NCBI GenBank assembly: GCA_943908405.1
Contig: CALTTE010000037.1
Span: 1 to 16,983, forward strand
DNA from: an uncultured Moraxella sp.
GTDB lineage: Bacteria; Pseudomonadota; Gammaproteobacteria; Pseudomonadales; Moraxellaceae
Direction: 5' to 3'
DNA length: 16,983 nt
In this document: positions 7,449 to 14,928 of the stretch, piece by piece
Position numbering within the stretch: position 1 is the stretch's first letter
How the letters are laid out: the number at the start of each line of letters is the position of its first letter
The notes under the pieces: generated by a model
The model's database searches: none
What the model was told of the DNA's origin: nothing
What the model saw: the letters and a program-made list of their open reading frames with translations, nothing else
Made by a program: the position numbers and the translations under genes

Positions 7449-8960
7449 ATGCGTTATGCCAATCCCAATACCGAAGGCAGTAAGGTTCAATTCAAAGACC
7501 AATACGACAATTTTATCAATGGGCAATGGACACCGCCTGTTGATGGGGCGTATTTTGACGATATTTCACCGATTGACGGCAAAGCGTTTGCCAAGGTCGC
7601 CAAATCCAATGCCAAAGACCTTGAGCTTGCTCTAGACGCCGCCCACGCCGCCAAAAGCGAATGGAACAAATCCACCCCCACCGAGCGTGCTATTTTATTA
7701 AACAAAATTGCCGACCGCTTAGAAGATAACCTAGAAATGCTTGCAGTAGCGGAAACGTGGGAGAATGGCAAGCCCATTCGTGAAACCTTAGCGGCGGATA
7801 TTCCCTTGGCGATTGACCATTTTCGCTATTTTGCAGGGTGTATCAGAGCCCAAGAAGGTAGTATTTGTCCCATTGATGACGACACGGTTGCTTATCACTA
7901 TCACGAACCCTTAGGCGTGGTTGGGCAAATCATTCCTTGGAATTTTCCCATTTTGATGGCAGCGTGGAAAATCGCCCCTGCCTTGGCAAGTGGCAACTGC
8001 ATTGTACTAAAACCTGCCGAACAAACGCCTGTGAGTATTTTGGTTGCCGTTGAGCTGATCGCTGATTTGTTACCCAAAGGGGTGCTTAATATTGTCAATG
8101 GCTATGGCGAAGATGTCGGTCGTGCCTTGGCAAGCAGTTCCAGAATTGATAAAGTGGCATTTACTGGCTCAACCGAGGTTGGCGAGAAAATTATGGGGGC
8201 TGCCGCCAAAAATATCATTCCTGTTACCCTAGAGCTTGGCGGTAAATCGCCCAATGTCTTTTTTGCCGACGTGATGGACAAAGACGATGAATATCTGGAC
8301 AAGGCGTTAGAAGGCTTTGCGATGTTTGCCTTAAATCAAGGCGAGGTTTGCACCTGTCCTTCTCGTGCTTTGGTGGCAGAATCCATTGCCGACGAGTTTT
8401 TGAAAAAAGCCATTGAGCGAGTCAAAAAAATCAAAGTCGGACACCCATTGGATACCGAGACAATGGTAGGGGCTCAAGCCAGCCAAGAACAACAAGACAA
8501 AATCTTAAGCTACATCAAAAAAGGCAAAGAAGAAGGGGCAACGCTACTGGTTGGCGGTGAAGAACTCAAAACAGAAACAGGCGGATTTTATATTGAACCC
8601 ACCGTATTTCGTGGCAACAATGAGATGACTATTTTTAGCGATGAAATCTTTGGTCCTGTGCTGTCGGTAACCACTTTCAAAGATTTTGATGATGCCATTG
8701 CCATCGCCAACGACACGATGTATGGGCTAGGTGCAGGGGTATGGACCCGAGACGGCAACACCGCTTATCGGGCAGGACGAGCGATTAAAGCGGGGCGAGT
8801 TTGGACCAATTGCTATCATCTCTACCCTGCCCACGCTGCTTTTGGGGGCTACAAAAAATCTGGTATTGGACGAGAAAATCACAAAATGATGCTAGAGCAT
8901 TATCAGCAGACCAAAAACTTACTGGTTAGCTACTCACCAAAAGCGATGGGTTTTTTCTAA
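7449..8960 (+). CDS. aldB: NAD(P)-dependent aldehyde dehydrogenase, AldB/ExaC type
   Basis: The enzyme oxidises acetaldehyde and other short aldehydes to carboxylic acids in the cytoplasm. The 503-residue length fits the ALDH superfamily. Visible signatures are PWNFPILMAAWKIAPALASG with the cofactor lysine segment VLKPAEQTP, the Rossmann motif FTGSTEVGEKI, the general base Glu262 in LELGGKSP, and catalytic Cys301 in NQGEVCTCPSRAL. The CTCPSR sequence and the C-terminal TNCYHLYPAHAAFGGYKKSG and MLEHYQQTKNLLVSYS segments are hallmarks of the AldB/ExaC/AcoD subgroup, by recall. The ATG has AAGGAG 6 nt upstream. No alcohol dehydrogenase gene lies adjacent. Convergent with bioD; shares a hairpin at 9000-9029. 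Confidence 0.95.
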   Translation: MRYANPNTEGSKVQFKDQYDNFINGQWTPPVDGAYFDDISPIDGKAFAKVAKSNAKDLELALDAAHAAKSEWNKSTPTERAILLNKIADRLEDNLEMLAVAETWENGKPIRETLAADIPLAIDHFRYFAGCIRAQEGSICPIDDDTVAYHYHEPLGVVGQIIPWNFPILMAAWKIAPALASGNCIVLKPAEQTPVSILVAVELIADLLPKGVLNIVNGYGEDVGRALASSSRIDKVAFTGSTEVGEKIMGAAAKNIIPVTLELGGKSPNVFFADVMDKDDEYLDKALEGFAMFALNQGEVCTCPSRALVAESIADEFLKKAIERVKKIKVGHPLDTETMVGAQASQEQQDKILSYIKKGKEEGATLLVGGEELKTETGGFYIEPTVFRGNNEMTIFSDEIFGPVLSVTTFKDFDDAIAIANDTMYGLGAGVWTRDGNTAYRAGRAIKAGRVWTNCYHLYPAHAAFGGYKKSGIGRENHKMMLEHYQQTKNLLVSYSPKAMGFF

Positions 8961-8999
8961 GATTTTAGACACATCCAAAACAGAATAATCCCAAAAAAC

Positions 9000-9029
9000 C
9001 ACAAAAGGCTTAAAATTAAGCCTTTTGTG
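9000..9029. terminator. Strong hairpin between convergent aldB and bioD
   Basis: CACAAAAGGCTTA (9000-9012) pairs perfectly with TAAGCCTTTTGTG (9017-9029) around a 4-nt loop. The T-run is inside the stem and is followed by GTGCATTTTC, so it is an imperfect intrinsic terminator. The symmetry would let it work in both directions. Confidence 0.65.
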
Positions 9030-9122
9030 CATTTTCTACGCTTGAACATTTATTTACGCTTGAGCGTTGATTTTGGCATTTTAATCAACTTAAATCTATG
9101 CTTTTTAACTGGATTAACATCA

Positions 9123-9165
9123 AACTTAAGTTGAAATTTTAAGTGCTTTAATTTTAAGTGCTTTA
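9123..9165. repeat. 15-bp tandem duplication and AACTTAAGTT palindrome
   Basis: ATTTTAAGTGCTTTA is present twice head to tail (9136-9150 and 9151-9165). A perfect 10-bp palindrome, AACTTAAGTT, sits at 9123-9132. Both are in the noncoding space between the aldehyde dehydrogenase hairpin and the end of bioD. Confidence 0.9.
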
Positions 9166-9191
9166 CATCATTCTAGCCACTTTCCTAACAT

Positions 9192-9839
9192 TTAATCGCC
9201 AATGACTGGCAATGCGATCAAGGTCGTGGTGGGGTGATGATGTTCTAAATAGCTTGCAAAAAAATCGTGCGTATCTTGGCAAATAATCTCGTCATCGGCA
9301 TGCTGATGGGTGTTATAAATCACCGCAAAAACAGACAAATGATAAGCGGACAATATTTTTAAACTAAGTAGCGTATGATTGATGCTCCCCAATCTGCCTG
9401 ATGTAACAAGCAACACAGGATAATTATGGCGTTTGATATAATCCACTATCAACACATTGTCCAAAAGTGGCACACAAATCCCACCTGCCCCTTCAATCAA
9501 AACCAGTTCATATTGCTCAGACAACGCTTGAGTACAATGGGCAATATATTGCAAATCAATCTCTACATTGTCAATCTTTGCTGCCAAATGCGGCGATGCA
9601 GGATAAGACAACCGCACAGGCATTGTCAAACCAGCATCATCCACCGCTTGTAATGGCATTGCCATTATTTGCCGATGAACAGCAATATCCGCCGACAGCC
9701 CACTACCGCCTGTCTGTACCAATTTTTGGGTAATGACTCGCCGATTCAGTGCTTGTAAACAGCTGGCAAGATAACCGGTTGCATAAGTTTTGCCAATATC
9801 GGTATCAATGCCAGTGATAAAATACACAGGGGCATTCAT
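9192..9839 (-). CDS. bioD: Dethiobiotin synthetase
   Basis: The enzyme makes dethiobiotin from 7,8-diaminopelargonate, CO2 and ATP, the penultimate step of biotin synthesis. From the ATG at 9839 the protein has 215 residues. It carries the P-loop GIDTDIGKT at residues 10-18, a QKLVQTGG segment where E. coli has KPVASG, SPH for substrate, EGAGGICVPL for nucleotide/Mg and GRLGSINHTLLS near the base-binding region. The frame extends upstream to an ATG at 9905 and a TTG at 9911, adding up to 24 residues. I prefer 9839 because MNAPVYFITG aligns with known BioD starts, but no start has a clear Shine-Dalgarno. It follows bioA on the same strand. Confidence 0.92.
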   Translation of the reverse strand: MNAPVYFITGIDTDIGKTYATGYLASCLQALNRRVITQKLVQTGGSGLSADIAVHRQIMAMPLQAVDDAGLTMPVRLSYPASPHLAAKIDNVEIDLQYIAHCTQALSEQYELVLIEGAGGICVPLLDNVLIVDYIKRHNYPVLLVTSGRLGSINHTLLSLKILSAYHLSVFAVIYNTHQHADDEIICQDTHDFFASYLEHHHPTTTLIALPVIGD

Positions 9840-9932
9840 TGTTGATAAAATATTGGTTAAATTTTGGTTTAATATGACTGAATCACCCAACTTGATACCA
9901 TCCATTGTCAAAAAAATTGATTGATATGCTGT

Positions 9933-11318
9933 TTATATGGTTTGCATTGTTTTAACCATTGCGATGACCGCCAAGCACAACTGTTTTATCTCATCATCAC
10001 CAATCACAAACGGCGGCATTAAATAAACAAGCCGACCAAACGGACGTATCCACACCCCATACGCCAAACAATCATCATACACCTTATCCATCGCCACAGG
10101 ACAAGACAGCTCCACCACCGCAATCGCCCCAAGCCTTCTGACATCACGCACCCAAGGCAACGCCTGCAAACTCAATAACGGCTCAAATCCTTGATAAATT
10201 CGCTCAATATCTCTTTGCCAATCACTTGCCAACAAAAGCTCAATGCTCTTATTTGCCACCGCACACGCCAACGGATTTGCCATAAAAGTCGGACCGTGCA
10301 TAAACACGCCTTGCTCGCTGATGGTATCTGCCAGCATTTTGGTGGTTAATACCGCAGACAACGTCATATAACCGCCTGTCAAAGCCTTGCCAAGGCACAT
10401 AATATCAGGGCTTACACCAGCATAATCACACGCAAACAATTTACCCGTCCGCCCAAACCCTGTCGCAATCTCATCGGCAATCAACAACACATCAAACTCA
10501 TCACAAAGTTGCCTTAACCCCTTTAAATAATTGGGATGATAAAACCGCATACCCCCTGCCCCTTGCACTATCGGCTCAATAATAAAAGCCGCAAGCTCGC
10601 TGTGATGCTGGGCAAATAACTGACGCACACTGTCCAACTCACTATCGCACCAAACCCCATCAAACCCAATGCTTGGGGCTGGCACAAACAACCGCTTGGG
10701 CAAACTCTTACCAAAAATAGGATGCATACCTGTAATCGGGTCGCATACCGACATCGCATTCCACGTATCGCCATGATAGCCTGAATAAGTGGTCGCAATG
10801 TTGTCTTTATTGGGCTTTTGTTTGGCGTGCCAATATTGTATCGCCATTTTTAACGCCACTTCCACCGCCACCGACCCTGAATCGGCATAAAAAATACGGC
10901 AAAGTGGCTTGGGGCAAATGTCAAGCAAACGCTTGCCAAGCTCAATAGCAGGCAAATGCGTCAGCCCACCAAACATCACATGTGACATCGTTTTAAGTTG
11001 TTCTGTAATGGCAGCATTTAATGCAGGATGATTATAACCGTGAATAGCACACCACCACGATGCCATACCATCAATTAACGCTATCTGCTTGGTTTGTTGC
11101 TTGTCATCTTGTTGTTTATCATCTTGTAGCCTGCCATCTTTTTGGGCATAAAGCGTGCAACCTTGGGCGTGGGTAATGAGTAAAGGAGCAATGGGGCTGG
11201 GTATGGCATTATAAGGATGCCATAAATGCTCACGATCAAAGGCTTGCGGACAAATCGCCTCAATGTTAGTTGTATCAACCTCTGTCGTGTTCGCAGGTGT
11301 TGTTATATGCTTTGTCAT
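9933..11318 (-). CDS. bioA: Adenosylmethionine-8-amino-7-oxononanoate aminotransferase (DAPA synthase)
   Basis: This PLP enzyme converts 8-amino-7-oxononanoate to 7,8-diaminopelargonate using S-adenosylmethionine as amino donor. The 461 residues exceed the 429 of E. coli. Family marks are HLWHPYNAI near residue 31, DGMASWWCAIHGYNHP, DSGSVAVEVALKMA, YHGDTWNAMSV, DEIATGFGRTG and the PLP lysine Lys311 in GKALTGG. Extra length is a longer N-terminus plus an insertion at about residues 61-79 (DGRLQ DDKQQ DDKQQ TKQ) made by a 15-bp repeat. GGAAAAGG just before the ATG may be the ribosome site. The gene starts 13 bp after the LysR stop, which indicates co-transcription. Confidence 0.96.
   Translation of the reverse strand: MTKHITTPANTTEVDTTNIEAICPQAFDREHLWHPYNAIPSPIAPLLITHAQGCTLYAQKDGRLQDDKQQDDKQQTKQIALIDGMASWWCAIHGYNHPALNAAITEQLKTMSHVMFGGLTHLPAIELGKRLLDICPKPLCRIFYADSGSVAVEVALKMAIQYWHAKQKPNKDNIATTYSGYHGDTWNAMSVCDPITGMHPIFGKSLPKRLFVPAPSIGFDGVWCDSELDSVRQLFAQHHSELAAFIIEPIVQGAGGMRFYHPNYLKGLRQLCDEFDVLLIADEIATGFGRTGKLFACDYAGVSPDIMCLGKALTGGYMTLSAVLTTKMLADTISEQGVFMHGPTFMANPLACAVANKSIELLLASDWQRDIERIYQGFEPLLSLQALPWVRDVRRLGAIAVVELSCPVAMDKVYDDCLAYGVWIRPFGRLVYLMPPFVIGDDEIKQLCLAVIAMVKTMQTI
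11094..11138. repeat. In-frame 15-bp repeat within bioA
   Basis: Three consecutive 15-bp units lie at 11094-11108, 11109-11123 and 11124-11138. The second differs from the first at two bases and the third at three. On the minus strand they encode DGRLQ, DDKQQ and DDKQQ, a hydrophilic insertion absent from E. coli BioA, placed between GCTLYAQK and the conserved DGMASWW. Confidence 0.85.
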
Positions 11319-11331
11319 TACCTTTTCCGAT

Positions 11332-12276
11332 TCACACGCTTTCTAAATTACAAGCCACGTGCAATATCAATCTGCGTAACCAGCGATGGGCTGGGTGGTG
11401 CTGCAATAAGGGCGACCACGCCATCGTTAGCTCAAATTCTGGAATAAAAAACGGTGGCTCTTTTAAAATAATCTGGTGATTATCCGCCTGCAAACGAGCG
11501 ATTTTGGTTGGCAAGGTTGCCACTAGCTCTTTATTAGCAAGCAATAAAGCAGTCATTTGATAATGACGGGTAAACAGGCTGATATGACGCTTTTTGCCCA
11601 AGCGGTTTAGTGCTTGATCAACCGCCCCAAGCCCGTCTGAATTATTGGGATTAACCCCAAAACCCACCCCCATACCTGTTTTGGATACCCAAATATGGGG
11701 CATTTTTAGGTAATTTTTAAGATTAAAATGATGGATGTCAGGGTTATTGGCGGACAACAAACAACTAAAGCTATCTTTCCAAATCAAGGTCTGGTGAAAA
11801 CTTTGAGGTACTTCATCAAAGCGGTTAATCGCCAAATCCACTCGCCCTTGCTCCATATCACGATAAGAGACATCGCTTGGGGTCAAAAAATCCAGCACTA
11901 CCTTGGGGGCTTCGCTACGCAAGGCTTTGACCAAATGCGGTATTAAGGTTGCTTCGGCATAATCGCTCACCATAATACGAAAGACCCGAGACGTGCTATA
12001 AGGGCGAAACTCGCTTTTTGGCTCCAACAGCTGGGCAATGCTATCAAGCAATTCACGAATTCTTGGGTGCAACTGCAAGGCAAATTCCGTTGGTGTCATT
12101 CCCTCACTAGAACGCACAAGCAACGGGTCGCCAAACAGTTTGCGTAATTTTTTTAAGCTGTTACTCATTGCAGGCTGGGTAATACCAAGCTGTTCTGCCG
12201 CCCGTGTTACGTTTTTTTCACGCAACACCACGTCCAAATACACCAGCAAATTTAAATCAACGTGCCGTAAGTTCAT
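11332..12276 (-). CDS. LysR-family transcriptional regulator
   Basis: The protein is a DNA-binding regulator of 314 residues from the ATG at 12276. A winged helix-turn-helix occupies roughly residues 5-65 (NVTRAAEQLGITQPAMSNSLKKLRKLFGDPLLVR), followed by a periplasmic-binding-protein-like effector domain from about residue 90. A TTG at 12330 would add 18 residues but overlaps the end of the previous gene. MNLRHVDLNLLVYLDVV is a typical LysR start. The N-terminus resembles the NodD/LinR-like branch, by recall. It lies 13 bp upstream of bioA on the same strand, so control of bioAD is possible but unproven; LysR proteins often also act on divergent genes, and here none is divergent. Confidence 0.93.
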   Translation of the reverse strand: MNLRHVDLNLLVYLDVVLREKNVTRAAEQLGITQPAMSNSLKKLRKLFGDPLLVRSSEGMTPTEFALQLHPRIRELLDSIAQLLEPKSEFRPYSTSRVFRIMVSDYAEATLIPHLVKALRSEAPKVVLDFLTPSDVSYRDMEQGRVDLAINRFDEVPQSFHQTLIWKDSFSCLLSANNPDIHHFNLKNYLKMPHIWVSKTGMGVGFGVNPNNSDGLGAVDQALNRLGKKRHISLFTRHYQMTALLLANKELVATLPTKIARLQADNHQIILKEPPFFIPEFELTMAWSPLLQHHPAHRWLRRLILHVACNLESV

Positions 12277-12322
12277 TGCCGTTTGTCCCACTTTATTATC
12301 ATTAACACTCCAAGAAGTTACC

Positions 12323-12880
12323 CTACACAATCAGCACTGGACAATAGATTGGCACGCACGCAAACAACTGTATAATATCAACATTTTGCATTCTAATACA
12401 GCCGTGCGACAAAGGCATACCCATCATTTCACTGTCTGGCGTGCCGTGGATATAAATAAACCGCTCAAAACTATCACAGCACACCCCATCGCTATCCACG
12501 CCTGCATTTACGCCTATCTCAAGTCCTTTTAATCGCAAAATCCGTGTCAAAATCCAATCTCGCTTGGGGTATTGTTTGGCAAGGCTATCATCATAAATCT
12601 CGCCAGTAAATTGCCGTGCCACAAACACGCTATTACTGGGTAACCCATCACCAATTTTTTCGGCGATGGCGTGCTTACCAAGGGGTGTACATTCGCTACC
12701 CATACGATTGCCTGTGCCATTTTTGGCGGTGGAGATGGCGTATTGCGTGGCAACGCCTTGATGAAACAGCGTAAGTATTTGGCTTTTGGTGTCCACCACA
12801 ATTTTTGTGGCTGTGTCATCAAAAGCAGTAGCAGGCAAATCGTCGCCAATACTTTTATTATTATCAAATACCATCATCAA
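12323..12880 (-). CDS. elsL: Signal-less YkuD-domain protein, probable cytoplasmic L,D-carboxypeptidase (ElsL-like)
   Basis: The protein carries the YkuD (L,D-transpeptidase) fold: TKIVVDTKSQILTLF at the start, His145 in HGTPD, and the catalytic box SHGCIRM with Cys161 and Arg163. It has 185 residues and no signal peptide or membrane segment, so it should be cytoplasmic. That matches the Acinetobacter enzyme ElsL, a YkuD-family L,D-carboxypeptidase of peptidoglycan recycling that trims tetrapeptides to tripeptides. The alternative is an L,D-transpeptidase with a mis-set start, but no exported N-terminus is available: the gene begins only 22 bp after gltS. Three ATGs in a row (12880-12872) make the exact start ambiguous. 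The ElsL assignment is inference from memory. Confidence 0.82.
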   Translation of the reverse strand: MMMVFDNNKSIGDDLPATAFDDTATKIVVDTKSQILTLFHQGVATQYAISTAKNGTGNRMGSECTPLGKHAIAEKIGDGLPSNSVFVARQFTGEIYDDSLAKQYPKRDWILTRILRLKGLEIGVNAGVDSDGVCCDSFERFIYIHGTPDSEMMGMPLSHGCIRMQNVDIIQLFACVPIYCPVLIV

Positions 12881-12902
12881 AGACGCTTGTCATCGCCATC
12901 AA

Positions 12903-14207
12903 CTAAAATGGCAACTTGGTAAAGATTTGCAAAATACTGGCATTGACAATATCCACAAAAAACGCCCCCACCATCGGCACAATCAAAAATGCCTTATGTG
13001 ATGGTATATAGCGGTCGGTAATGGCTTGCATATTGGCAATGGCGGTCGGTGTCGCCCCCATACCAAACCCGCAATGCCCTGCTGCCAATACCGCCGAATC
13101 ATAATCTTTACCCATAATTCTAAAGGTAATAAAATAGGCATACAAAATCATTACCACTGTCTGCACAAGCAAAATGATCAGTACAGGTCCTGCAAGTCCT
13201 GCCAAATCCCACAATTTTAAGGACAACAACGCCATCGCCAAAAATAAGCTCAATGACGCATTACCAAAGACATCAATGGCACGGTCAAACATATCAAAAT
13301 CAAAGATAAGCGTCAAAATATTACGGATAATCACCCCGCCTGCCAATGCCCACACAAAGGTTGGCAACTCAAACCATTGGTCTTTGGCAACCATCGTCAT
13401 TATATCGGCAAATGCCAAGCACAACGCAAATAACGCCAGTGTCTCCACCGCTGAGATGGCGGTAATTAGGCGAATATTGTCTGATTTTTCAAATACTTCA
13501 TTATGGGCATTGTTGTTATGGGTATTGTTGTTATGGGTATGGTTATTATAATTGTTGTCGCCGTTGGTTGTCATCGCCCCATCAATGCCAGCGGTGTTGG
13601 CTGGGTTAGCATTAGGGGTTATCACCGCTTTTGGTGTACCCAGTTTATTCACCAAGCGTTTTGCCACAGGCCCACCAACCACCCCACCTGCCACCAAGCC
13701 ATAAGTAGCGGCTGCTACCCCAAGCGTAGTTGCCCCAACCACGCCAAAGTCATTCTCTAGCGTCTTACCCCACGCTGCTGCTGTGCCGTGTCCGCCTATC
13801 AAGGAGATAGACCCCGTTACCAAGCCCAATAATGGGTCTAATCCTAAGGCTTTGGCAAGCACCATTCCCACGCCATCTTGCACAATAATAAAGACCGAGA
13901 CCACCACCGTAAAAATCGCCAAAGGCAACCCACCTGCCTTTAATCGTCCAAAATCTGCCGATAAGCCAATGGAGGCAAAAAACATCAGCATAAACGCCGT
14001 TTTCAATTCTTCTTGAAAGATAAAACTAAGTCCAAACATCAAATGCAAGGCATAAACCATAATAGCCGCTACCAGTCCACCTGCGACAGGTTCAGGAATG
14101 CTAAAGTCTGCCAAAAATTTGATTCTTTGGACCAGTACTCGCCCAAGTAGCAACACCAATGTTGCCAAAATCAGCGTATAATAGCCATTTAATGTAATCT
14201 CTGTCAT
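12903..14207 (-). CDS. gltS: Sodium/glutamate symporter
   Basis: An inner-membrane Na+-coupled glutamate importer of about 434 residues with some ten hydrophobic segments. Family marks are the repeated halves with GGLVAAIMVYAL, FFASIGLSADF, SLIGGHGTAAAWG and, in the second half, AAGHCGFGMGATPTAIANM. The ATG at 14207 has AAGGA 5 nt upstream; the alternative start at 14225 would destroy that site. An unusual Asn/His-rich stretch at residues 215-236 (NNHTHNNNTHNNNAHN) sits in the loop between the two halves and is encoded by a 15-bp repeat. E. coli GltS is 401 residues, so most of the extra length is this loop. It is probably the first gene of the run gltS-elsL-lysR-bioA-bioD. Confidence 0.95.
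   Translation of the reverse strand: MTEITLNGYYTLILATLVLLLGRVLVQRIKFLADFSIPEPVAGGLVAAIMVYALHLMFGLSFIFQEELKTAFMLMFFASIGLSADFGRLKAGGLPLAIFTVVVSVFIIVQDGVGMVLAKALGLDPLLGLVTGSISLIGGHGTAAAWGKTLENDFGVVGATTLGVAAATYGLVAGGVVGGPVAKRLVNKLGTPKAVITPNANPANTAGIDGAMTTNGDNNYNNHTHNNNTHNNNAHNEVFEKSDNIRLITAISAVETLALFALCLAFADIMTMVAKDQWFELPTFVWALAGGVIIRNILTLIFDFDMFDRAIDVFGNASLSLFLAMALLSLKLWDLAGLAGPVLIILLVQTVVMILYAYFITFRIMGKDYDSAVLAAGHCGFGMGATPTAIANMQAITDRYIPSHKAFLIVPMVGAFFVDIVNASILQIFTKLPF
13501..13545. repeat. 15-bp repeat encoding the Asn/His-rich loop of GltS
   Basis: Units 13501-13515 and 13516-13530 differ only at the eighth base, and a partial third copy runs to 13545. The unit is TTATGGGYATTGTTG, read on the minus strand as Asn, His and Thr/Ala codons. 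It is in frame, so copy-number change would lengthen or shorten the loop. Confidence 0.88.
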
Positions 14208-14321
14208 ATCAATCCTTTTTAGCAAGCCATGAAAGAAGCCTTAAAAAACCCACAATCGCTTGCAACCATAAACTTTAAACATCAAAACACCCAAAAAAGG
14301 AGGGTGGCATAAGTAATCGGC

Positions 14322-14350
14322 ATTGTACTAAAATGTTGTTGCTTTGTAAA
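14322..14350 (-). promoter_or_regulatory. Promoter of the gltS operon
   Basis: On the minus strand TTTACA (14350-14345) and TACAAT (14327-14322) have a 17-bp spacer. Transcription would begin near 14315, about 108 nt before the gltS ATG. The leader contains CACCC and GGGTG around 14288-14306, a weak 5-bp stem. No other feature was seen in the 268-bp spacer apart from the stem-loop at its other end. Confidence 0.55.
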
Positions 14351-14459
14351 ACAAAATTTGCATTATGTTAAAATCGCTTCACACAACTATTTGGTTTATG
14401 TTATTTAGTTTATATTACACTCAAAGCAACATCTAAGGTGTGCTAATAAAACCACTCAA

Positions 14460-14479
14460 TTAAGCGTTAGACAGCTTAA
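14460..14479 (-). other. Stem-loop overlapping the end of the small membrane protein gene
   Basis: TTAAGC (14460-14465) and GCTTAA (14474-14479) pair across an 8-nt loop and include the stop codon of the gene at 14476. No T-run follows on the minus strand, so termination here is doubtful. Confidence 0.35.
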
Positions 14480-14928
14480 CACAAACCACGCTCATTCATT
14501 TTAATCGCCACCTTATTACCCATCACCGCCTGACCCAATAGCACCGCTTTGGCAATGCTTATCTCTTTTGGGTTTTCAAAGCCTTGTAAAATCAGTGATT
14601 TTTTAGATGATTTAATCATCAGCTTATCTTGGCTAATCTGTACCGCTGGGTTATCAAAAACAAACTTTTGTCCATTATAAATAATTACCCCTGACTTGAC
14701 CCACACCTGCCCTGTGGCAATTACTGTGTTATTTTTGCGGTGATGGTTAAACCAAAAACACAAGCACGCCAGCCCAAACACCGCCAAAATAGCATAAGCA
14801 CTTGGCAACATCGTTATCGCCAATGCCACACCCACCGCCAACAGTAGCATTAAAACCGCCACCATCAAGGCATTGGAATGACTGCCCATCAGCGTAATTT
14901 GTACGCCGTCATCGCTTAGCGTGAGCAT
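14476..14928 (-). CDS. Small two-helix membrane protein of unknown function
   Basis: I do not recognise this family. The protein has 150 residues: a short polar start, two adjacent hydrophobic helices at about 20-41 and 44-60, a basic turn (NHHRKNN), then a beta-rich soluble domain of about 85 residues with repeated short hydrophobic strands. No catalytic motif is seen. Its ATG overlaps the rph stop codon by one base (TAATG at 14930-14926), which indicates translational coupling and co-expression with RNase PH. This placement is the only functional hint. Confidence 0.8.
   Translation of the reverse strand: MLTLSDDGVQITLMGSHSNALMVAVLMLLLAVGVALAITMLPSAYAILAVFGLACLCFWFNHHRKNNTVIATGQVWVKSGVIIYNGQKFVFDNPAVQISQDKLMIKSSKKSLILQGFENPKEISIAKAVLLGQAVMGNKVAIKMNERGLC

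Noticed and set aside
12277..12330. Longer LysR start at a TTG
   Set aside because: It would overlap the end of the YkuD gene and adds residues before a typical LysR N-terminus.
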